This document shows positions 55,662 to 64,000 of a stretch of 64,000 nt of DNA, one piece after another. Position 1 is the stretch's first letter, and each line of letters opens with the position of its first letter. Below the pieces are notes generated by a model, which made no database searches, was not told where the DNA came from, and saw only the letters and a program-made list of their open reading frames with translations. This DNA is from Neoceratodus forsteri. Taxonomy: Eukaryota > Chordata > Ceratodontiformes > Ceratodontidae. The position numbers were made by a program, and so were the translations under genes. The stretch lies in assembly GCA_016271365.2 (NCBI GenBank), contig JADMNL010000028.1, forward strand, positions 101,779,001-101,843,000, read 5' to 3'.

Positions 55662-57278
55662 TGTAACCCCTAGATGGCGCTATCCCAGGGCTACTACCCC
55701 TGCCTGATTTGCCACTAACAGGTTGAGGGGCCTGGATCCAATGGCGGGTGCCTCCACCCAGAGGTCAGGGTTTGCAATAGTTAAACTAACTTGGTCACAG
55801 CCCTCAGGACACTGCAATACCTTTCTTCCCACTAGTGGCCCACACAATATATCAGATTACCTTCACAGTATACACTTACCCCCAGGTCTGGTTCCGGCAC
55901 TGGGACCTCCTGTGAAATGAGATACAGTGCAACAATCACAGTACAGTACTTTAACATAGACAAATACCTCAGGCAGTATAACTTTGCTGAAACAAGCAGC
56001 TCTGATTTATTTAGGGGATATAACAAGGACAGGGGAAATCAGGTTAATTAGCTTATCACTCTAATAATCTACCTATGGCTCTGTGCACGAGCCTATCCCT
56101 ATCAGTTACTGTCCCTGGGTACCCAAGCCCTAGTGGCTAGTCCAAACCGTGGCAGCTGGTAGGGGCCCTTTCACACAGAGAAAGGAGAATTAAACAGTCA
56201 GCAGTACAGTAATTCCATTTGGATTTAATGTGGCAATTCAACAGGAGCAACCCTGAATTAGTACTCACGACCTCCAAATAAGATAGGGTCCTTCAATGTC
56301 AGCAGGGCTCACTTGAGGTACACAAACCTCTTCACATCCATATAAAAGAAAGTACTATACCAGGCAGGCTGCATCTGTATCCCGATCGCAATTACTGCAC
56401 AATACCGGGAGAACACACAGCAGATTCAGTTCCTGACAGACCGAGTGCAATTTTCAGCAATTCTTCCAGTCTTCTACAGGGTGAGCCTGGTTTCTACTCT
56501 TCAGAGATCCTTTGATTCTTTTCACAGGACGGATTCAGTCCTAACAAGCTGTTACACAAGCTGCAGACCGAACTCTGGGCCTTACACACGTTTTGACTAA
56601 AACTGCACACTGAAAAAGCACAGGGCTCCTTCCTTCTTCACTGCCAAAGCTCAACTGAACTCCAACTGACTGAAACCGGGCACTTCCTTTGAGTTCCTCC
56701 CAGTTCTTGACTGGATTGGCTGTCACTCACAATAGACTGCTGCTGTTGGTCCAAAAGGCACTGAAGTCTAAACTACATCTCCCAGAGTCACTGCCCATAC
56801 AATCCTCTTGTGGCTGGCTCAGATTATGAGTCCAAGTTCTGATTCGTCCAAGGCATCATTTTAGAGCTAGCTTACCCCACACTGATTGGTCCAGTTCAGC
56901 AGTTCAAAACTAGAATGGGGAACTAGCAGACACAGTTCTGACTGCAAAGAAAGCAGGTTAGACAAACTGTAATTTCATTATTACTCTAAATAATTTCTGG
57001 CAAACAGTTACATCTTTCAGATAGGTTCCCTTTGCACTCCTAGTGACTGCAAAAATGAAGTGAATTGGCAGCAGCTCGAGTGGTACTCAGAGAAGCACAC
57101 AGTCCCCCCATACAAACTAATTATGTCTGCAAGCAGACAGCTCTTAAAGAGACAGTACCAGAGGCTCTAAAAACACTCACTGATAAATGGCTTAAATGCC
57201 AAACACCATTCAGGCTTGGAGCATTCAAGCAAGCTCCTGGAAGTCTTTTGGGGAACCCCCATTTGCAGGGGGGTTACA
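55662..57278 (-). repeat. 5' LTR of the Ty3/gypsy element
   Basis: 1617 bp, paired with 47540-49146. On the minus strand the internal region begins TCTTGAGGCTCACCGCTGGG just after the LTR, without an adjacent TGG. Confidence 0.93.
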
Positions 57279-57423
57279 ACTGTAAGAGTACTTCACGCAC
57301 TGACCCACTCTAATGTGCTTCTTGCTCACCACGCATGCTGTCAGAATTTTAAATAAAAAAATTTTTTTATTTTTTTTATTTAATATAGTTAGCAATCTAT
57401 AATAATTTTACAGGCCCATATTG

Positions 57424-57550
57424 AGGGCCTCTTTTGGACCCAAGAGTGTCGCCTCGTGCCTCCTTGGGACCACAGAACTGCTACCTTTAGTTCACCGTCC
57501 TCTGGTCCTAAGAATGCACGAGGCAACACTTGTATCCATAAGAGACCATC
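57424..57550. repeat. Foldback element, family B copy 1
   Basis: GGGCCTCTTTTGGACCCAAG, then AGTGTCGCCTCGTGC, pairs with GCACGAGGCAACACTTGTAT, then CCATAAGAGACCATC. Arms are about 36 bases. The outer motif is shared with the next copy and the inner arm is private. Confidence 0.7.
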
Positions 57551-57788
57551 CAAATGGACCCATAAACTTATAGATCACTAATGCAATTTCAGCCAATCAG
57601 TGCGCAGAGCCAGTGTACCTCTTATTCTGTGTGCAGTATACTCTCATGCAAGAGCGGTAGCAGGGAGTGCTCCACTTCAGCTCCGGGGGGCGGGGTTTAG
57701 CAGCAAGCTAAAATTGAAAAAAAATCCTCTGAACTTATTCTAAATCATCTGAGCTGAACTCGAGTGATTTATAATAGGGTTTCCAAGG

Positions 57789-57912
57789 GATGGCTCTTAT
57801 GGTATAGGAGACTCCTACCACGAGGTTTGGGCAGACAAAACCGCTCAGCTTCACGTTGCAGTCCACATGCCCAAACCTCACATTCGGAGTCTTTTATACC
57901 ATAAGAGACATC
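57789..57912. repeat. Foldback element, family B copy 2
   Basis: GATGGCTCTTATGGTATAGG, then AGACTCCTACCACGAGGTTT and GGGCA, pairs with TGCCCAAACCTCACATTCGG, then AGTCTTTTATACCATAAGAG and ACATC. The arms are about 44 bases with few mismatches. Confidence 0.8.
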
Positions 57913-58838
57913 ACTCAGAGGTGCTATTAACTTACAGTGTTTATATGCTGTACAACTGTACACCAGGTTGTGTGTGAAAAAAGGTGCCTTTAGCACAAGA
58001 GTACCTACAAGGTTAACTAAGAGATACTTTTTTTCTACTGAAGTTTGAACTGCAACTCTGTGTGCCTGATCAGCATTACTGCTGGAGCTAGTTATATCCA
58101 GAATTGTGGGGCCGGGTGCCTGGATATCCTGGGGAGGACAGACCCCACTGAGGAATGCTGGGAGAGCTGCCAGTGAAGAGAAAGAGACAACGACTGATTG
58201 ATGAAGCCAGGAGAGCCCCTGAACAGCACTGGAGGTAATGCCAGCACCCGAGATGCTCTGAGGAAGACCTCATTGGTCGATACGTAAGCGCGTCATAGCA
58301 TGATGTTCTTCTCTTCTGTTTGGAGACTCTGCGGCTCATGCAGCGGTCATGGCAAATTTGTTTGGCGTTCTTCCATATACAAGTTTAAATGCAGCATGTG
58401 GTATGCCTGGGAGTACGCTTTGGTGAATCAGCATTGTGGCTGTGTGTACACATGCTTTTTTTCGACTCAGTTCTATTTTTAATTGATTTCACACGCTTTT
58501 TGGCTCACACTGTGTTACAATTGCTTTTATCGCCTGCGCTGCTTAGATGCTGGTTTAAATTGTTCAACCATCCGTACAAATCACTTGTCCTTTGAGTTCT
58601 GAGACTAGTATGTGATTGGGTGAGATTGAACCTTTTTATATTCTGTGTCCTACTGGATGTGATGCATTTTTTGTAATAAAAGTTTAAAGGCATGTGCTGA
58701 CCCAAAAAGTTTAAGTTTGCAATACATTCTTTTTCAGCTCCTTGGGTATTTGTGCACTTTTCTCTGTTTGGGACCCTAAATGTCCATGTTGTTCTTGGAC
58801 AATTTTGGTAGAACATATATATATGTATGTGTTATATA

Positions 58839-58841
<3 letters not shown>
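57913..58841. other. Unassigned DNA, possible Penelope-like remnant
   Basis: GAGGAAGACCTCATTGGTCG, then ATACG, at about 58260 resembles a motif I recall from the non-coding ends of Penelope-like retroelements in amphibians and fishes. No GIY-YIG or RT frame is seen, so this is weak. The remainder is T-rich and unassigned. Confidence 0.3.

Positions 58842-58877
<36 letters not shown>
58842..58877. repeat. (TA)n microsatellite
   Basis: About eighteen TA dinucleotides, preceded by shorter ATATAT runs from 58815. Confidence 0.95.
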
Positions 58878-58878
<1 letters not shown>

Positions 58879-58892
58879 TTTGCAAAAATTAA

Positions 58893-59372
58893 ATATGGCA
58901 TTAAGGTTTTCAACTCTAACTCCCCACTCCCAAATCCCAAGCAGCAAAAGGAAAAAAAACATTAAAGTTTTGGGTCTCTGGAGTCTTGGCATATCACTGG
59001 TGGGGTCTTCCTTGGGGTTCTCAGCCCTACTGCTCATCCCTCCCCCAGCCCCTAGCCTCCTGTCTGAAGCACAAGGTACAGCTCCAAGCCAGTGCCTCAT
59101 AGTGATACACTCTTCAAAGGTAGAGAAGTATGTCTCCCCACACGTTGCCAACATAATCTGTTGTAGCTTTCTTCATGCAGGGACCTGTGTGCCCTGCATG
59201 AAGAAAAGAGATCATATTTGACTTTCTTTGCTCTAGGGAGGGGGTAGGTATTAGGGTTGACAACCCCAAGGAAGAGCCCACCACTGATTTGCCAAGATTC
59301 TAGAGACACAAAACACTGATGTTTTCCTTTTGCAGCTTGAGGGCTAGGGTTGGAAACTCTAATGCCACATTT
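58893..59372. repeat. Large foldback element with internal 15-bp hairpin
   Basis: The left arm TATGGCATTAAGGTTTTCAA ... GCAGCAAAAGG ... GTCTCTGGAGTCTTGGCATA ... GGGGTCTTCCTTGGGGTT is mirrored by the right arm AACCCCAAGGAAGAGCCCAC ... TTGCCAAGATTCTAGAGACA ... CTTTTGCAGCTTGA ... GGAAACTCTAATGCCACA. The arms are about 160 bases. The central part has TTTCTTCATGCAGGG and CCCTGCATGAAGAAA, a perfect 15-bp stem with a nine-base loop, near 59168-59207. The outer sequence resembles GTTGGAAACCCTAATACC of the palindromic satellite. Confidence 0.8.
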
Positions 59373-60060
59373 CCCTACTTTTGTATGCTAAGTTGAATCT
59401 AACTGTGCATTAATGTAGTTTTTTGCAAAGAATTTTCTTCTTTTTTAAATAGTGGAATCTTAACCAGATACATGCAGGTCCCAAGATAGTGGAATCATAT
59501 ACAGATGCAGATGTGCAGGGCCCTTTAGGGAAGACTCTGCCTATGGAAGTGCAGCAGCAGATGTCAAGGATTCACAGGGCTGTCTGGTGGGTTACAGATG
59601 CACAGGGCCCTCTGGGTCCTGTGCTTCCATGAGGCCACAGATGCAGATGCACTGGGCAAAGAATCCATCTCTCGGTCATATCACAGAACCCTCTGGTCAT
59701 CCATGAATACAGAGGTGCAGGCCATATGCCAAGAGATGAGTTCTCTTCACTATATGGTACTTGGGCCCATGTAAGCAACCCTACATCTCCCCTTCCTAGG
59801 CTGGGGGATGGTGTCACATGATAGAGCCTCCCCCCTAGCCTCGATCCATTCACCTGGGTCACTGAGCTCACCCATGAACTCAGCTCACCAGCACAGGATC
59901 ACAAAGCATTACCCTCTGGTGTAATGGCTGGTACTGAACACACTGTTTCTTAATAATTTTGTTTTTATTTGACCCTAGATTTTGAAGATAGTAATTTTAT
60001 GACTTTCCCTTATAAACATGACATGTGGCATTTATAGAACAGTGGCTGAAACATCATTTT
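59373..60060. other. Unassigned DNA
   Basis: A loosely repeated CAGATGCACAGGGCCCTCTG-type motif occurs near 59510, 59600 and 59640. Otherwise nothing recognised. Confidence 0.45.
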
Positions 60061-60064
60061 GCAC

Positions 60065-60185
60065 CACTTGTGGGAAACGCGTCTTGTCCAGGATTTGAAA
60101 AATAACACCTGTTACGTTTATGAGGTGGTGTGAAGAAATGGCTATGTTGAAAGTCCAGAGTCAAAATATTGAAAATTATTATTTT
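60065..60185 (+). repeat. Stray half-monomer of the palindromic satellite
   Basis: CCAGGATTTGAAAAATAACA, then TTTATGAGGTGGTGTGAAGA, then AATGGCTATGTTGAAAGTCC and AGAGTCAAAATATTGAAAAT, follows the right half of the 41490-43317 monomers base for base with scattered changes. It is 16 kb from the nearest block. Confidence 0.7.
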
Positions 60186-60625
60186 TTTTCCTCTTTTTGG
60201 TTCAGAGTGCTATGATTCTTGTAAACAACAATTAAAAATTAACTATGTTGAGACTTCCGGTGACGTCATGCCTCAAGAAGCAGCTTGAAGCCCGAGCTCC
60301 ATCTCCTCCAAGGTCTTAAACACTCCAAAAAGCAGTTAACCCAACCTTAATAGCAGCAGAATTAACATAGGAGTGTGTTCACTATGTCTAGAAGGAGACA
60401 CGACCGTCAAAAAACAACTTTGGACACCGCCGAGTTGGACGGTGGTTGCTCTGACAGCAATGCATCGCAAACCTCGTGTAAAAACGGCCCAGCTAAAGAG
60501 GAGAGCACTCTACCACCAAATGTGGGCAGACAAATGGATATTGTCCTCCAAGAGATACGAGAGTTCAGGAAAGAGACCTGCTCAACCTTTGCTGCACTGC
60601 GAACTGATTTGGGGAAAACTAGAGA

Positions 60626-62320
60626 AACATAGAAACATAGAATTTGATGGCAGATAAGGACCATTTGGCCCACCCAGTCTGCCCATTTCCCTACCTACTG
60701 GATAAGCTGCAGCTAGTTAACCAGCAGCCTACGTCTTCCTACCCCCAACCCCCTAGAATGGCCTTATGACTGTCCCATGCATGCTTGAATTCCACCACTG
60801 ATTATGACTCCACAACCTCCTCCGGAAGGCCGTTCCATGCATCCACAACCCTTTCGTGAAAAATACTTCTTAAATTACCTCTGAGCCGCTCTATCTTCAA
60901 ATTGTGCCCTCTTGTTCTTGCACACCTCTTTTTTGAAAGATGCTACCCTCTTGGACTTTGTTGATTCCCTTGAGGTACTTGAACGTTTCTATCATGTCTC
61001 CCCCCTCCTTTCCTCGAGGCTATACATATTAAGCTCCTTCGTCTCTCTTCATATGTCTTCTGGTGCAGACCCTGCACCATTTTAGTTGCCCTCCTCTGAA
61101 CAGCTTCCATCCTGTCTATGTCTTTGTGGAGACTGGGTCTCCAGAACTGCACACGTACTCCAGATGGGGTCTCACCAGCTGTCTGTACAGAGGGATAATA
61201 ACTTCCTGTTTTCTACTGGTGATGCCTCTCCCTATGCATCCCAGTATACCCCCAGCCCTCCTTGCTGCCCTCTCACATTGCTTGCCCACCTTTAGGTCAT
61301 CTGATATGACTACCCCAGGTCCCTTTCCATTTTTGTTGTTGTTAGTATCTCATCCCGCATTGTGTACTCTTTCCCTGGGTTTTTGTTTCCCAGGTGCATT
61401 ACCTTGCACTTCTTAGCGTTGAATCTAAGCTGCCATACATTTGACCATTCCTCTAACCTTGCCAAGTCCCTTCTCATCCTTTCCACCCCACCCTGTGCAT
61501 CAACTCTGTTGCAGATCTTTGTGTCATCTGCAAAGAGACATTTTCCTTCCAGTCCCTCTGCAATGTCGCTATAAAGACATTGAAGAGGACCGGTCTAATA
61601 CTGAACCCTGCGGTGCCCACTAGTAACCCTCCTTTCTTCTGAGTGAACTCCATTTACTATTACTCTCTGTGTCCTATTCTCCAGCCAATTCTTTACCCAG
61701 GCTGTCATCTTGGGACCCACTCCCAGGCTGGCTAACTTGTATATTAATCTTTGTGTGGGACTGTGTCAATGCCTTGCTAAAGTCTAGGTAGGCCATGTCC
61801 ACAGCCCTCCCTGATCTACTGCTTTGGTCACCCAGTCAAAGAAATCTATCAGATTCGTCTGGCATGACCTTCCTGTGAATCCATGCTGCCTTGGGTCCTG
61901 TGCCCCTCTGGCCTCTAGATATTCGACAGTTCTTTCCTTCAGAAGTGATTCCATCATTTTCCCTATCACTGAGGTTAAACTAACAGGTCTGTAGTTTCCT
62001 GGTTCTGCCTTGCTCCCACTTTTGTGAAGGGGAATCACATCTGCCCTCCTCCAGTCCTCGGGTACCACCCCATCCTCCCATGATTTGTTAAAAAGGGTAG
62101 TCAGTGGTGTCACTAGTTCTACCCTTAGTTCTTTTAGAATTCTGGGATGAATCCCATCAGGCCCCATTGCTTTGTCCACCTTCAGTTTTAAGAGTTCTTT
62201 CAGAACCCTTTCTTCTATAAATGGGCTGGTATCAACTTCTGTATCCAGAGTGTTTCTACTGTTTGTTTTATGTACCTCCCCCTCTTCATTTGTATAGATA
62301 GTGTGGAAGAGCAGGCAACG
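60626..62320 (-). mobile_element. CR1-like LINE (family 1, copy E), in L1 ORF1
   Basis: The 3' end is at the left (ATAGAAACATAGAATTTGAT). On the minus strand a long frame (61784-62300) contains TNEEGEVHKTNSRN, KAMGPDGIHPRILKELRVEL, RRADVIPLHKSGSKAEPGNY and FFDWVTKAVDQGG. Later pieces are FADDT at about 61535, LVRPHLEY near 61180, and the C-terminal RRATKMVQGLHQKTYEER at about 61050-61100. It is 5'-truncated at the end of the linker. Same family as copies A and B. Confidence 0.88.
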
Positions 62321-62339
62321 AACACTGATACTCACTGAT

Positions 62340-62755
62340 ACCCACGTGGACAACGCAGAGCACGCCAGAGGGCTGTGGGTTCAGTTCCCACATCTGGCAC
62401 TTGGGTTAATATCCCAGTACTGACACTGTAGTGCAGCATCAGAGGGGTGCTGCACTTCTGAGGTGCCGTCTTTCGGATGAGACGTTAAACCGAGGTCCCA
62501 TCTGCCTGGATTGGTGGTAGTTCAGGTGGATGTTAAAGATCCCATGGCACTTATCGAAAAGAGTAGGGGAATTTCCCTGATGTCCTGGCCAAATTTCCCT
62601 CATTCACTAAAAATACCACCAACAGCTTAATCTGGTTCAAGATCAGTTGGCATTCATCTGTATCCCCCTCCCCCGGGTCATGCCTGAAAATAGGCAGGAT
62701 TTGTCTAGTGCACTTACCCGGTCAACAAAAGCTAAATAAATAAATAATACAGCTA
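62340..62755 (+). mobile_element. tRNA-headed SINE with conserved vertebrate central domain
   Basis: The head has GGGTTCAGTTCCCACA (B box). The body has GTGCCGTCTTTCGGATGAGA, then CGTTAAACCGAGGTCCCATC and TTAAAGATCCCATGGCACTT. I recall this block from SINEs of sharks and bony fishes (HE1-type). The tail is GTCTAGTGCACTTACCCGGT, then CAACAAAAGCTAAATAAATA. A tail fragment of the family is at 32500-32648. No clear target duplication. Confidence 0.8.
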
Positions 62756-63462
62756 CATCAAACAATCGTAAACTTACAGGACAGAGCTGATGATGCAGAA
62801 GCTAGGAGTCAAAGGAATAACTTGAGAATAAATGGATTCACTGAGGGGTCCGAGGGCACTAACTCGATTCAGTTTATGCAGAATTTCTTTAAAACCAAGC
62901 TGGATTTAGCCGACAGCTGCTCCCTGGAAATGGACAGAGTTCACCGAACCTTAGGCCCACAGTCAAACACCTGACCAAGAGCCATTCTGATTCAGTTTCT
63001 CCGCTACCAAGAGAAAGAGCAGATCCTGCATAAATCGTGGCAACAAAGGGATTTAACTTACCAGAACCAGTGGATCTATGTAGATAACGATTATCCTACT
63101 ACAATGGCTATGAGGCGCAGAGCGTATGCCCCATTCTCAAAAAACTGAAGGAATCCAAACTCAAGTTCAGAACACCCTACCCAGCAAAACTGGTATTTCA
63201 ACTTGCAGATGGTGCCAAGACATTCGACATAGCCGAGGAAGCGGTGCGAGAACTGGCTAAAATTGGAATCGATATCCCACCTATACAGAGAAAGACGAAC
63301 GCTTCACTTGCTACTAAATTGGCCCACAAAGCATGGTCCAAAATACCTCCAAGGGACCAACCGGAAAGAAGGTGCTACGGCTATACAGTGAATAAGATCA
63401 GACCTCCGACAGCACTCCGTGGATCCCCTGAGACCCCTCCAATCAATCAGGGCCTGAAATGA

Positions 63463-64000
63463 ATTGACTGAATGAACACTTGCGCATCTGACTGCTTTGG
63501 CTGCAGGTAGGCCGACCTGGTTGCTCACCCCATGCTGTTTTAAGGCCTCTCCGGTGGCTACTCCCTTGACCCGATCCCCTCTGGGGATCCTCTCAACCTT
63601 TATGGGCCCACCGAGTTTACCTCGTGCAGATGGGTGATCCTCCCCCCAGAACAAGGGGGGACGCCTGTCAGAAGTTGTGGCATACACTTAAACTGAGGCC
63701 TCATGAGTGGCCTAGACCGCCTGTGTCCTCTGATGTCAGCCATGTGGGGAAACGCTTGGACGGAAGACAGAGGGGACCTCGTGATGGGAGGTATGAGGCA
63801 GGAGGTGACTACTGGAGGGTGGGCTCAGGATGGACTCCATGGATGGAGACCTCAGCCTACACAAGTCAAGTTACCCGAGACAGGTCAGTGGCACCCTCCT
63901 CCACATTTTAACAATTTTGTAAAAGCTCCTTTGCTTTTTGACTTTTCTTTTGAACTGCACACTATTTCCAACAGCACTTGTAGCGGACTTTGATATATGA
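63463..64000 (+). other. L1 inter-ORF or ORF2 leader region
   Basis: Downstream of ORF1. Overlapping frames (63624-63993) show no endonuclease motif. The spacer between ORFs in Tx1/L1 elements of fish and amphibians can be several hundred bases, which fits. Confidence 0.45.

Larger units (their letters stand above)
47540..57278 (-). mobile_element. Complete, decayed Ty3/gypsy (Metaviridae) LTR retrotransposon
   Basis: The element is 9.74 kb with two long direct repeats, each starting TGTAACCCC and ending GGTTACA. The 4-bp duplication ACTG flanks it at 47536-47539 and 57279-57282. All coding homology is on the minus strand, so the 5' LTR is 55662-57278 and the 3' LTR is 47540-49146. The order gag, protease, RT, RNase H, integrase is that of Ty3/gypsy elements. 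Gag resembles the PNMA-related lineage. Every domain is broken by stops or frameshifts, many of one or two bases in homopolymers. No TGG primer-binding site directly abuts the 5' LTR. The short purine tract complementary to CCTTCCTGGCCTGGG at 49147 could be the polypurine tract. Confidence 0.93.
60384..63462 (+). pseudogene. L1 ORF1 (RNA-binding chaperone), split
   Basis: The first segment, 60384-60625, starts MSRRRHDRQKTTLDTAELDG (basic N-terminus) and reaches the helix MDIVLQEIREFRKETCSTFA. The second, from 62756, gives AEARSQRNNLRINGFTEGSE, the RRM-like domain signature RRNNLRI-G of L1 ORF1p, then LEMDRVHRTLGPQS. It goes on through ILIQFLRYQEKEQILHKSWQ to REL-KIGIDIPPIQRK and a stop at about 63462. 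L1 ORF1p forms trimers that coat the RNA. Stops near 62970 and frameshifts near 63130 show decay in addition to the insertions. Confidence 0.8.
60250..64000 (+). mobile_element. L1/Tx1-like LINE, 5' end and ORF1 (runs off the window)
   Basis: It begins GAGACTTCCGGTGACGTCAT, a typical L1 5' start. About 130 bases of leader precede ORF1 (ATG at 60384). ORF1 is interrupted by a CR1 copy (60626-62320) and a SINE (62340-62755), then continues to a stop near 63462. The last 540 bases have no ORF2 endonuclease yet, so ORF2, if present, starts beyond the window. Confidence 0.8.

Noticed and set aside
61063..61574. Plus-strand frames of 60-117 codons
   Set aside because: They are antisense to CR1 copy E and nearly identical to frames antisense to copy A at 14585-15271.

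Overview
This is non-coding-rich nuclear DNA from a vertebrate. The only exon I can name is one exon of RBCK1 (HOIL-1L, the linear-ubiquitin ligase subunit) at 34849-35022 on the minus strand, with consensus splice sites on both sides. A second, unidentified 3'-terminal coding exon is possible at 439-546, also minus. Most of the rest is probably intron of RBCK1 or intergenic DNA filled with repeats. The mix of CR1-like, L2-like and L1/Tx1-like LINEs, tRNA-derived CORE-type SINEs, a SINE with a central domain I associate with fish and shark SINEs, and a long-LTR Ty3/gypsy element suggests a large non-amniote genome such as an amphibian or lobe-finned fish. The species cannot be fixed from sequence alone.

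Layout. 0-6.8 kb: several small foldback (hairpin) elements and a minisatellite of about 57 bp carrying a hAT-type MITE. 6.8-11.2 kb: CA microsatellites and LINE fragments. 11.2-21.4 kb: a tandem array of a ~300-bp repeat in which two tRNA-like units point away from each other. It is split by a GC-rich insertion, a near full-length L2-like LINE (itself split by a 5'-truncated CR1 with a 10-bp target duplication) and a second CR1 (itself split by a SINE). 22.5-30.4 kb: a palindromic satellite split by a 5.3-kb near full-length CR1 with tandem 5' monomers. 32-39 kb: SINEs, a TTAA-flanked MITE, the RBCK1 exon, an L2 copy inside a second minisatellite, and SINE and microsatellite DNA. 39-44.7 kb: a TIR element and the largest block of the palindromic satellite. 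44.8-47.1 kb: L1/Tx1 ORF2 remains split by a CR1 fragment. 47.54-57.28 kb: a complete but decayed Ty3/gypsy provirus on the minus strand with 1.6-kb LTRs, a 4-bp target duplication and a PNMA-like gag. 57.4-59.4 kb: more foldback elements. 60.25-64 kb: an L1 5' end and ORF1 split by a CR1 copy and a SINE.

The most unusual structure is the palindromic satellite. Its ~290-300 bp monomers are each built of two inverted half-units. It occurs in three blocks plus a stray half-unit. The ends of three copies share a consensus splice donor followed 98-113 bp later by a polypyrimidine-CAG acceptor, and they continue into minisatellite DNA whose units contain GC-rich inverted repeats. More than a dozen palindromic elements with mutually unrelated arms lie in the 64 kb. 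All LINE and LTR reading frames are broken by stops or frameshifts, so I see no intact mobile gene here.
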